DNA from: Chitinophaga sp. SYP-B3965
GTDB lineage: Bacteria > Bacteroidota > Bacteroidia > Chitinophagales > Chitinophagaceae
Direction of reading: 5' to 3'
Length of the DNA stretch: 54,634 bases
NCBI RefSeq assembly: GCF_009647655.1
Contig: NZ_WJFD01000010.1
Coordinates: forward strand, 1 to 54,634
Positions 44,138-51,611 of this stretch are shown here, one piece after another; the first letter of the stretch is position 1; every line of letters starts with the position of its first letter. Made by a program: the position numbers and the translations under genes. The notes beneath the pieces were generated by a model. That model was given only the letters and a program-made list of their open reading frames with translations, was not told the DNA's origin and did not search any database.

Positions 44138-45556
44138 ATGAGCAGAAGAAAGTTCCTACGTCAATCCGCGTTATTATCGTCCGCCGTTATTTTACGCCCT
44201 GCTCTTTCCTGGGCCGGCCAGAAAGATTTCCCCGTTGTACGCATTCCTGAAGCACAACGCAAGTTCCGCAGCGAAGCAGTAGAGAAAGCTATTGCCGCCG
44301 TAAAAAGCAAAGCCACCAATACAGAATTAGCCTGGCTTTTCGAGAACTGCTTCCCCAATACGCTGGATACCACAGTAGAACATGAAATGAAAGATGGCCG
44401 CCCGGACACTTACGTGATCACAGGCGACATTGATGCCATGTGGCTGCGGGACAGTACCGCACAGGTGTCTCCCTACCTTCCCCTTGTAAAGGAAGATGTG
44501 CAGCTGCAACACCTCATTGCCGGTGTGATCAATCACCAGGTGAAGTGTATACTGAAAGACCCTTACGCCAATGCTTTCTATAAAGATGAAAATAAACGGG
44601 GCGAATGGAAAAGCGACCTGACAGATATGAAACCAGGCATCCATGAGCGTAAATGGGAGATAGACTCCTTATGTTACCCCATCCGCCTGGGTTACCTGTA
44701 CTGGAAACAAACCGGGGACACGGCACCTTTTGACGCTACCTGGAAAAAGTCCATCGAACTCACGCTGAAAACATTTAAGGAACAGCAAAGGAAAGAAGGC
44801 CCCGGCCCTTATCATTTCCAGCGGACCACTTCCTGGGCTACAGATGGTGTGCCTATTGGCGGTTACGGTTATCCCGTTAAACCGGTAGGCCTGATCTGTT
44901 CTGTTTTCCGCCCTAGTGATGATGCCACTATCTGGCCTTTCCTCATTCCTTCTAACTTCTTTGCTGTAGTAAGTTTAAGGCAGGCCGCAGAAATGGTACT
45001 GGCTTTCCATAAAGATGCCAACCTGGCCAATGCGCTCCGCACGCTGGCTACAGAAGTGGAGAATGCCATTCAGAAATACGCCATCGTAACACATCCACAG
45101 TTTGGGAAGGTATATGCTTTTGAAGTGAACGGATTTGGCAGCTTCAATATCATGGACGATGCCAATGTACCCAGCCTGCTGGCACTTCCTTACCTGGGCG
45201 CTGTAAAACCAAACGATCCGGTTTATATCAATACGCGCAAACTGGTCCTCTCCTCAGAAAACCCTTTCCATTTCTCCGGCAAGGCCGGAAAAGGAATAGG
45301 GAGTCCACATACTGGTATGGACAGGATCTGGCCTATCAGCTTAGTGATCCAGGGGCTCACCAGTAATAACGAAGCAGAGATCAGACAATGCCTGCAAACA
45401 CTGCAGCAATGCCACGCCGGTAAGGGCTTTATGCATGAGTCCTTCCATAAGGATGATCCTGCTAAATTCAGCCGGTCCTGGTTTGCCTGGGCCAACACCA
45501 TCTTCGGGGAATTCGTCTGGAAGGTGTACAAAGAAAGACCACATTTACTAAAATAG
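44138..45556 (+). CDS. GH125 exo-alpha-1,6-mannosidase, Tat-type signal
   Basis: This 472-aa glycoside hydrolase removes alpha-1,6-linked mannose from N-glycan cores or yeast mannan. The N-terminus SRRKFLRQ followed by a hydrophobic stretch and SWA matches a Tat signal (1-26), so a folded protein is exported. GH125/DUF1237 landmarks are TGDIDAMWLRDSTAQ (95-109), HERKWEIDSLCYPIRLGYLYW, TSWATDGVPIGGYGYP and SPHTGMDRIWPI. It is adjacent to, but terminated away from, the sialic-acid operon. The combination suggests breakdown of sialylated, mannose-containing glycoproteins. Confidence 0.92.
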   Translation: MSRRKFLRQSALLSSAVILRPALSWAGQKDFPVVRIPEAQRKFRSEAVEKAIAAVKSKATNTELAWLFENCFPNTLDTTVEHEMKDGRPDTYVITGDIDAMWLRDSTAQVSPYLPLVKEDVQLQHLIAGVINHQVKCILKDPYANAFYKDENKRGEWKSDLTDMKPGIHERKWEIDSLCYPIRLGYLYWKQTGDTAPFDATWKKSIELTLKTFKEQQRKEGPGPYHFQRTTSWATDGVPIGGYGYPVKPVGLICSVFRPSDDATIWPFLIPSNFFAVVSLRQAAEMVLAFHKDANLANALRTLATEVENAIQKYAIVTHPQFGKVYAFEVNGFGSFNIMDDANVPSLLALPYLGAVKPNDPVYINTRKLVLSSENPFHFSGKAGKGIGSPHTGMDRIWPISLVIQGLTSNNEAEIRQCLQTLQQCHAGKGFMHESFHKDDPAKFSRSWFAWANTIFGEFVWKVYKERPHLLK

Positions 45557-45559
45557 CAG

Positions 45560-45588
45560 AAGGCTGACCACACAGGTCAGCCTTTTTG
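45560..45588 (+). terminator. Terminator after the GH125 gene
   Basis: Perfect 10-bp arms (45560-45569 and 45575-45584), a 5-nt loop and a T run. It ends the N-glycan region, 4 bp past the stop. Confidence 0.9.
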
Positions 45589-45632
45589 TTTATTTTTAGC
45601 CGTCTAACGTATTATAATGTACCAATTCCCTT

Positions 45633-45983
45633 ATGGAGAATAAGCAAAATGCCTATTTCATCACCCGGTGGCAATCCCAGATAAAAAAAGGACTGTTTGA
45701 ATATATCATCATGCTCCTCCTCCAAAAGAAGGAGCGTTACGGGTATGAATTGATCAGCGAGATCAAGAAACTGGCTGATATGGACATTGCTGAAGGTACC
45801 ATCTATCCGCTGCTCAGCAGGTTGAAGAAAGAAAAGCTGGTAGAATCCCGCTGGGTGGAAATGGATGAAGGCGTACCCCGCAAGTATTATCAGTTAACAG
45901 ATCTCGGAAATGAATACCTGGAAACGATGTATTTGTACCTCGGTGAACTCATGCAGGCTATTGGAGACCTGAAAAAGCTTTAA
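45633..45983 (+). CDS. PadR-family transcriptional regulator
   Basis: This 116-aa winged-helix protein has the PadR core KKGLFEYIIMLLLQKKERYGYELISEI, read as helix 1 to recognition helix, then GTIYPLLSRLKKEKLVESRW and the wing GVPRKYYQLTDLG (about 82-94). A short C-terminal helix serves for dimerisation. It lies 5 bp before the glycerol kinase gene and so is cotranscribed with it, an uncommon partner for a PadR protein. It probably controls this glycerol module, but the signal is unknown. Confidence 0.92.
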   Translation: MENKQNAYFITRWQSQIKKGLFEYIIMLLLQKKERYGYELISEIKKLADMDIAEGTIYPLLSRLKKEKLVESRWVEMDEGVPRKYYQLTDLGNEYLETMYLYLGELMQAIGDLKKL

Positions 45984-45988
45984 ACGAT

Positions 45989-47485
45989 ATGAACGGTCAA
46001 AAGAAATATATCCTTTCCCTTGATTTAGGATCCAGCGCCGCCGGTGCTGTACTGTTTTCCCGGGAAGGAAAGGTGATCAGGCAGGTGCACAAGGAATACG
46101 AAAAGTATTATCCGCAGCCCGGCTGGATAGAGGTAGATCCCAACGAGATCTGGTTCACCATGTTGTCTGCCATTGAAGAACTGATTGCCATCGCCGGTAT
46201 CCAGGCAGAAGAGATTGCCGGCATAGGCATTGCCAGCCAGCGGGAAACCACTGTGATCTGGGACCGCATTACAGGAGAACCCGTGTACAATGCCATTGCC
46301 TGGCAGGACAGGCGGACTTCCAAACTGTGCGATGAATTCCGCTACCAGGGCTTCTCCGGCCTCATCCGTCAGAAAACAGGCCTGATCCTGGATGCTTATT
46401 TCTCCGCCAGCAAGATCACCTGGATACTTGATCATATCAAAGATGCCCGCATCAGGGCGGAACAAGGCCAGCTGGCTTTTGGTACCATAGATGCATGGCT
46501 GGTATGGAAACTCACCGCCGGCAAAAAGCATGTAACAGATGTTACCAATGCTTCCCGCACCATGCTTTTCAATATTCATACCCTGCAATGGGATGAAGAA
46601 TTACTCCGTCTCTTTAATATTCCACATAAACTTTTACCGGACACCTGTTCCAACAGTGAGGTGATCGCTTACACAGAAACGTCTATCCTGAATGCCGCCA
46701 TTCCTATTGCAGCGATGGCAGGAGATCAGCAGGCGGCTCTTTTCGGGCAGATGTGCCTGGAACCGGGCATGGTTAAAAACACCTACGGCAGCGGATGTTT
46801 TGCATTGATGAACATCGGCTCCAAACCTATTATTTCAGACAATCACCTGCTCACCACCATTGCCTGGCGGATAGGAGGAGAAGTTACCTATGCGCTGGAA
46901 GGCAGCGTATTTGGCGGCAGCTCTGTATTCCGCTGGATCAGGGATGGCCTGGGCCTCATAGAATCTACCGCAGAAATTGAAGCACTGGCACAAACCGAAC
47001 CGGATAATGGCGGAGTACTTTTTGTACCAGCCCTCTCCGGATTGGGTACTCCTTACTGGGACCCTTATGCCCGTGGCATGATCATCGGCATTACCCGGGG
47101 TACTTCCTCCGGCCACATTGCCCGCGCTGCACTGGAAGGGGTAGCCCTTGGTATTGCGGATGCACTGGAAGCCATGGAAAAGGACAGTGGCCGTGCCATT
47201 ACAGAATTGCGGGTGGATGGCACCTCCGCTACTTACGATTTCTTCATGCAAATGCAAACGGATATCCTGCAATATCCTGTGATGCGCCCGCAGGTAATGC
47301 CCTCCGGTGCTACCGGCGTTGCATACCTGGCAGGCCTTGCTACCAACTTCTGGACCTTACAGCAGATCCGTGAACAGTATACGGTGGCCAGGACCTTTTC
47401 GCCCAATCCCCCCGGAGAAGGGTTAACGGTACTGCGGGAAAAATGGCAAAAAGCCATTGCACGGGTGAAGAACTGGGATTTCTAG
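45989..47485 (+). CDS. glpK: Glycerol kinase, FGGY family
   Basis: This 498-aa kinase makes glycerol-3-phosphate. It matches GlpK along its length: YYPQPGWIEVDPNEIW, IASQRETT with the glycerol-binding Arg-Glu, AYFSASK with Tyr, TNASRTMLFNIHTLQWD, and AGDQQAALFGQ with the catalytic Asp. Two sites differ from the common form. The first loop reads DLGSSAAG (12-19) instead of DQGTTSSR, losing an Arg, and the late GGAxAN-type block reads DGTSATYD. It may be a divergent GlpK or a related polyol kinase. It is followed by GlpD after 145 bp; no GlpF channel is in the window. Confidence 0.85.
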   Translation: MNGQKKYILSLDLGSSAAGAVLFSREGKVIRQVHKEYEKYYPQPGWIEVDPNEIWFTMLSAIEELIAIAGIQAEEIAGIGIASQRETTVIWDRITGEPVYNAIAWQDRRTSKLCDEFRYQGFSGLIRQKTGLILDAYFSASKITWILDHIKDARIRAEQGQLAFGTIDAWLVWKLTAGKKHVTDVTNASRTMLFNIHTLQWDEELLRLFNIPHKLLPDTCSNSEVIAYTETSILNAAIPIAAMAGDQQAALFGQMCLEPGMVKNTYGSGCFALMNIGSKPIISDNHLLTTIAWRIGGEVTYALEGSVFGGSSVFRWIRDGLGLIESTAEIEALAQTEPDNGGVLFVPALSGLGTPYWDPYARGMIIGITRGTSSGHIARAALEGVALGIADALEAMEKDSGRAITELRVDGTSATYDFFMQMQTDILQYPVMRPQVMPSGATGVAYLAGLATNFWTLQQIREQYTVARTFSPNPPGEGLTVLREKWQKAIARVKNWDF

Positions 47486-47630
47486 GATACAAGCTATTTT
47501 CATAACGCCCTAAAATTCAACAGTATGGACCGTCTCATCAAAAAGACAAAAAAGCCTGTGGAAATGCATTAATTTTGCACGTATCGGATTACGATGTATA
47601 TTGTATAATAATGCTTGAATAAAAGAGAAA

Positions 47631-49178
47631 ATGAATCGTATAGAACAACTGAAAGCGATGGAGACCGCGCAGGAGTGGGACGTGATCATTATCGGGGGTG
47701 GAGCTACAGGGCTGGGAGCCGCGGTGGAATCTACAACAAGAGGATACAAAACACTACTGCTTGAACAGTCTGATTTCGCTAAATCCACGTCCAGCAAAGC
47801 CACAAAACTACTTCACGGAGGTGTAAGATACCTCGCCCAGGGGGACATTGCCCTTGTACGCGAAGCCAGCGTAGAAAGAGGCTTGCTACTGAAAAACGCC
47901 AGGCACCTGGCTAAAAACCTCTCCTTTATCATCCCGGCCTATAGTTGGTGGGAAGGCGTTTTTTATACGATCGGTCTGAAGATGTATGACTGGATGGCGG
48001 GGCGCCTCAGCCTTGGCCGCTCTATTCATATCTCCCGGAAAAAGACCCTGGAGAAACTCCCGGGCCTGAAAGAAACCAATCTTTCCGCCGGTATCCTTTA
48101 CCATGATGGTCAGTTTGACGATGCCCGCCTGGCGGTGAACCTCATGCAAACCATTTATGAACAGGGCGGCATTGCGCTGAACTATATGCGGGTGAAAGGA
48201 TTGGGCAAGAACGGAAACGGTCAGCTGTCTGTAGTAACCATGGAGGACTCAGAAACAGGCCGGGAATATACCGTGAAAACGAAAGGCATCATTAACGCCA
48301 CCGGCGTTTTTGTAGACGATATACTTGAAATGGATGACCCCACCGTAAAACGTAAGATCGTAGCCAGTCAGGGTGTTCACCTGGTGCTGGACCGTTCTTT
48401 CCTGCCCGGTGAAAATGCCCTCATGATCCCTAAAACCAGCGACGGCCGTGTGCTTTTTGCCGTGCCCTGGCACAACAAGATCGTAGTAGGCACTACAGAT
48501 AACCCAGTGAACGAGATCAGCCTGGATCCTGTGGCCATGGAAAAAGAGATCAATTTTATCCTCACCACCGCAGGGCAGTATCTCTTGCATGCGCCTACGC
48601 GGGCAGATGTGAAAAGTGTGTGGGCGGGATTGAGGCCATTGGCCAAACCGGAGAAAAGTGAAAAGACGAAGGAGATCTCCCGTAACCACAAGATCATGGT
48701 ATCTGCTTCAGGTCTCGTAACCATCCTGGGTGGTAAATGGACTACCTACCGGCGTATGGGAGAAGATGTGGTGGATAAACTGGAGAAAGTAAAACAATGG
48801 CCGGAGACCAGTTCCGTAACCCGGAACCTACCTATTCATGGTTCTGCGGAGAAAATAGACGAAAAGGACCCTTTATATTATTATGGCTCAGATGCAGCTG
48901 CAGTCAGAAATTTATCAAACGGAAACGAAACGCTGAGTGAATCCCTGGGCATTATTAAAGCCCAGGTATTGTGGGCGGTGCGTACTGAAATGGCGCACAC
49001 GGTAGAAGATGTACTGGCCCGCCGTACCCGCGCACTTTTCCTCGATGCGGAAGAAGCGGTACGTGTTGCACCCAGGGTAGCGGCTATTATGGCTGCTGAA
49101 ATGGGGAAGGATAATGTTTGGGAGGAACAGCAGGTACGTTCTTTCCAGGATTTGGCTAAGACGTACCAACTGCAATAA
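47631..49178 (+). CDS. glpD: Glycerol-3-phosphate dehydrogenase, FAD-dependent
   Basis: This 515-aa membrane-associated flavoenzyme oxidises glycerol-3-phosphate to dihydroxyacetone phosphate and passes electrons to quinone. The FAD motif GGGATGLGAAVESTTRGY is at about 22-39, followed by STSSKATKLLHGGVRYLAQGD (53-73, in two functional pieces) and GGKWTTYRRMGEDVVD in the C-terminal half, as in GlpD. Upstream, TAATTTTG (47570-47577) fits a -7 promoter box, so it may be transcribed on its own as well as with glpK. Two terminators follow. Confidence 0.93.
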   Translation: MNRIEQLKAMETAQEWDVIIIGGGATGLGAAVESTTRGYKTLLLEQSDFAKSTSSKATKLLHGGVRYLAQGDIALVREASVERGLLLKNARHLAKNLSFIIPAYSWWEGVFYTIGLKMYDWMAGRLSLGRSIHISRKKTLEKLPGLKETNLSAGILYHDGQFDDARLAVNLMQTIYEQGGIALNYMRVKGLGKNGNGQLSVVTMEDSETGREYTVKTKGIINATGVFVDDILEMDDPTVKRKIVASQGVHLVLDRSFLPGENALMIPKTSDGRVLFAVPWHNKIVVGTTDNPVNEISLDPVAMEKEINFILTTAGQYLLHAPTRADVKSVWAGLRPLAKPEKSEKTKEISRNHKIMVSASGLVTILGGKWTTYRRMGEDVVDKLEKVKQWPETSSVTRNLPIHGSAEKIDEKDPLYYYGSDAAAVRNLSNGNETLSESLGIIKAQVLWAVRTEMAHTVEDVLARRTRALFLDAEEAVRVAPRVAAIMAAEMGKDNVWEEQQVRSFQDLAKTYQLQ

Positions 49179-49212
49179 GTCCGATGGGGGATTTTTATTT
49201 ATAGTAAAATCG

Positions 49213-49265
49213 CACCCCGATGGGTGATTTTTGAGAGTATAAAACACCCCTAAGGGGTGTTTTTA
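49213..49265 (+). terminator. Two consecutive terminators after glpD
   Basis: The first has arms CACCC (49213-49217) and GGGTG (49222-49226) and the tail ATTTTT. The second has AAAACACCCC (49241-49250) and GGGGTGTTTT (49254-49263). A CCGATGGG-N-GATTTTT segment occurs twice across this stretch, so part of it is duplicated. Confidence 0.75.
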
Positions 49266-49268
49266 TAG

Positions 49269-49344
49269 AAAAACACCGGGGATGCTCTTTTAAGGATAAC
49301 TCCCCCAAAAAAACACCGGGGATTCTTTTTATGGATAACTCCCT
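49269..49344. repeat. Two direct repeats with 40-bp period
   Basis: Each copy (49269-49305 and 49309-49344) runs from AAACACCGGGGAT through a T-rich segment to GGATAACTCCC. They lie in the gap between the convergent glpD and nitroreductase genes. They hold no reading frame of note. Confidence 0.8.
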
Positions 49345-49360
49345 GAAAAGAAAAAAAACA

Positions 49361-49380
49361 CCGCCCTTTGCAGCGCGGCA
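49361..49380 (-). other. Single copy of the 82-bp-array junction motif, at a gene 3' end
   Basis: These 20 bases match the unit boundary of the tandem array at 30503-30522 with one difference. Both copies sit within 7 bp of a minus-strand stop codon and, read on that strand, run into a T-rich tract. A short CCGC/GCGG stem and the T run suggest a terminator-like 3'-end element. Confidence 0.6.
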
Positions 49381-49386
49381 AGCTCC

Positions 49387-49965
49387 CTACATCCACTTAA
49401 TTTTCTCCTCAAGAGGCTTCACGCGTCGTCCGGTGCGTGGAGCCTCTTCGGAATACCCGAGATAAAGGAATCCCAGTACTTTATCTTCATCCCGCAGGCC
49501 AAGGTAATCCTGCATGGCAGGATGATAGGTCATTCCTCCAGAACCCCAGTACATCGCAATATTTTGTGCCGTAGCCCCCAGCCAGATATTTTCCACCGCG
49601 CAGGACACTGCAGCAATTTCTTCTATTTCCGGGATCTTGGGGTTCGTGCCTCTCTTCATACAAATGGCAATCACATGCGAAGCCAGGTCCGCCTGCGTTT
49701 TCAACTTCTCAAAATTCCCCTGGATGTATTGAGCAGCAGGTGTGAATGATTTATAGAGTGCTGCATGGTCTGCCGCAAATTCCTGTGCTTTTTCGCCGGC
49801 ATACACCATGAAGTACCATGGTTCCGTGTGGCCATGGGTAGGCGCCCAGTCTGCCAGCTGCAGTAATTCCTGCACAATGGCATCATCTATCTTTTTCCCA
49901 TTCATATTAGCCGGCTTCACCGTCCGGCGATGCGTGATTACATGCTCAATGTCCTTATATGCCAT
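49387..49965 (-). CDS. Nitroreductase-family FMN enzyme
   Basis: This 192-aa enzyme begins with the FMN-binding THRRTVKP block (12-19). APTHGHTEPWYFMVYAG (51-67) and the late GLRDEDKVLGFLYLGYSEEAPRTGRR segment match the NADH-dependent nitroreductase group. It probably acts as a cytosolic dimer that reduces nitro or quinone compounds; the natural substrate is unknown. It is the last gene of a minus-strand cluster after the thioesterase (4 bp gap). Confidence 0.92.
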   Translation of the reverse strand: MAYKDIEHVITHRRTVKPANMNGKKIDDAIVQELLQLADWAPTHGHTEPWYFMVYAGEKAQEFAADHAALYKSFTPAAQYIQGNFEKLKTQADLASHVIAICMKRGTNPKIPEIEEIAAVSCAVENIWLGATAQNIAMYWGSGGMTYHPAMQDYLGLRDEDKVLGFLYLGYSEEAPRTGRRVKPLEEKIKWM

Positions 49966-49969
49966 GCTC

Positions 49970-50398
49970 TTAAATTAATTGTTGTTTTAAAGCGTCAGGT
50001 AACCTGCTCACTTTATGGTTATCGTAATCGTAGCAAACCATGGCGGTTTTGGCTTCCGCCACCAACACGGTCTTACCTTCTTTTTCCATGCTTATCTGAT
50101 AGAAGAGGTCAAACCCTACCGCGCTGATCTCAGCTGCAGTTACAGCAACAGCCAGCTGATCTCCATAAAAAGACTCTCCTTTATATACTACCGCGAGGTC
50201 GGACATGATCATCCCTGTGCCGTAGGCATCCAGTTCCGTACAGCCGATAGCTTTGAGGTATTGCATCCGGGATTCGTGGAGGATAGACACGATAGCGTCA
50301 TTGCCCACGTGGCCTCCATAATTTACATCGCCTATCCGTACCGGGATCTGGGTGCTAAACCCAAAAGAATCCGGCATATCTATCTTAACTCTTGCCAT
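49970..50398 (-). CDS. Acyl-CoA thioesterase, 4HBT hotdog fold
   Basis: This 142-aa protein has the 4HBT signature VRIGDVNYGGHVGNDAIVSILHESRM near 21-46: an Asp at the usual active position, then Gly-Gly-His and the long helix. It hydrolyses acyl-CoA or acyl-ACP of unknown chain. The start overlaps the end of the RdgB gene by 14 bp, so translation is coupled. Confidence 0.88.
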   Translation of the reverse strand: MARVKIDMPDSFGFSTQIPVRIGDVNYGGHVGNDAIVSILHESRMQYLKAIGCTELDAYGTGMIMSDLAVVYKGESFYGDQLAVAVTAAEISAVGFDLFYQISMEKEGKTVLVAEAKTAMVCYDYDNHKVSRLPDALKQQLI

Positions 50399-50975
50399 GC
50401 TGTTCTGTTTGAAGGAACGCGATCAGCTTCTTAAAAGCTTTTGCGCGGTGACTGTATTGATTCTTTTCGCTGAGTTCCATTTCGGCAAAAGCCTTCTCGC
50501 TGCCGGTTGGCTGAAAGATGGGATCATACCCAAACCCCTTGCCGCCACGGGGGGCAGGGAGGATGTTACCTTCCGCCATCCCTTCAAACTGGTGCTCTGT
50601 TCCATCGATGATCAGGGAGATGACTGTTCTGAAACGGGCCTGCCGGTTGGCCTGGCCTTCCAGTAAATGCAGCACTTTGGCCATATTATCCGTGGCGCTC
50701 TTTTGTTCCCCCGCATAACGGGCGGATAGTACACCCGGTTCTCCGTTCAGGGCATCCACTTCCATGCCTGTATCCTCAGAAAAGGAATTCTTGCCGGTGA
50801 GTTTATAAATGGTCTCCGATTTTTCCCGGGCATTCGCTTCCAGCGTATCATGTGGTTCCGGGATATCGATATCAATGCCTGCTTCCTGCAGGGTGATGAT
50901 CGCAAAAGCGTCTCCAAGCATGGAGCGGATCTCTTTTACTTTGTTCTCATTATTGGTAGCAAACACTAAGGTCAT
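50385..50975 (-). CDS. rdgB: Non-canonical purine NTP pyrophosphatase (RdgB/HAM1)
   Basis: This 196-aa house-cleaning enzyme hydrolyses dITP, dXTP and related nucleotides. Family blocks are FATNNENKVKEI (5-16), SFSEDTGMEVDALNGEPGVLSARYAG (64-89, with the catalytic Asp), GKGFGYDPIF (about 145-154, base-binding) and SHRAKAFKKL near the end. It has the usual length. It is the middle gene of a four-gene minus-strand cluster. Confidence 0.95.
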   Translation of the reverse strand: MTLVFATNNENKVKEIRSMLGDAFAIITLQEAGIDIDIPEPHDTLEANAREKSETIYKLTGKNSFSEDTGMEVDALNGEPGVLSARYAGEQKSATDNMAKVLHLLEGQANRQARFRTVISLIIDGTEHQFEGMAEGNILPAPRGGKGFGYDPIFQPTGSEKAFAEMELSEKNQYSHRAKAFKKLIAFLQTEQHGKS

Positions 50976-50990
50976 AGCCGTTCGGGTAAA

Positions 50991-51488
50991 TTATATTCCA
51001 AAAAGTTGTTTAAGCGCCATCCAAAGTTTTCCCTTTGAAGTTTTGTCAGTTGCAATAAGTTGCAGGTGATCAGAGTACAATACCGGGATCTGCAAATGTG
51101 TTTCCAACTGATAGGCCTGCATGGGCGGAAGCCCCAGTATTTCCAGGGGAATAGCAAAGATAATGCATTGCTGCACCGGCAATATGTTCTTATAGTCCGC
51201 CAGTGTTAAACCGGGGTATTGTGCAACATTTATCAATGCAACTTCCTGCATTCCCAGCTTGCATGCACTCAATATATTCGTGAGCAGATTGAACAATTCA
51301 TCGTTCAAATACGCTTCGCTTTCATTTTGTATAAGCAGTAATACGTTTTTTTGATTTTCACCTAAATATTTCACTTTGGGCAATGCTTTCTCCACTGCAG
51401 GTTGTGCGCTGCGCATCTCTGGAATGATAGGCTGGTCGTACATTTGCGCTAGCAGGTATGGATCAAGTTGCAATTGCTCTAGGCTCAT
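50991..51488 (-). CDS. Conserved protein resembling DNA polymerase III psi (HolD-like)
   Basis: This 165-aa soluble protein is not clearly named. After a variable N-terminus (1-40) it alternates strands and helices (NVLLLIQN, DELFNLLTNILSACKLG, EVALINVAQ, CIIFAIP). The C-terminus (136-163, VLYSDHLQLIATD then KGKLWMALKQLF) recalls the end of HolD, where a Ser-Pro-x-Leu strand and a Lys-x-x-Leu-Trp helix close the fold. It sits 15 bp upstream of rdgB in the same operon. The psi assignment is a fold-level guess; unknown function is the safe label. Confidence 0.6.
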   Translation of the reverse strand: MSLEQLQLDPYLLAQMYDQPIIPEMRSAQPAVEKALPKVKYLGENQKNVLLLIQNESEAYLNDELFNLLTNILSACKLGMQEVALINVAQYPGLTLADYKNILPVQQCIIFAIPLEILGLPPMQAYQLETHLQIPVLYSDHLQLIATDKTSKGKLWMALKQLFGI

Positions 51489-51549
51489 AAATATATTGTT
51501 ATGGTTTAATATGACGATCCCATGTAAGGGAAAAAACGTTTATTTGCGG

Positions 51550-51567
51550 ATCGTTCGGTGGAACGAT
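51550..51567. promoter_or_regulatory. Inverted repeat ATCGTTC-GGTG-GAACGAT before ilvE
   Basis: The 7-bp arms are perfect (51550-51556 and 51561-51567). It follows a near-consensus -7 box, TTTATTTG (51539-51546), and lies 45 bp before the ilvE start. It is a candidate operator or leader hairpin for ilvE; the minus-strand psi-like gene could also use the region. Confidence 0.45.
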
Positions 51568-51611
51568 TACCTGCTTGAATTGCAAAAATATTGAGATAAA
51601 ACTGATAAACC

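Noticed and set aside
48249..48689. Antisense frames inside glpD and inside other long genes
   Set aside because: They are shadows of well-supported coding genes without domains or upstream signals.
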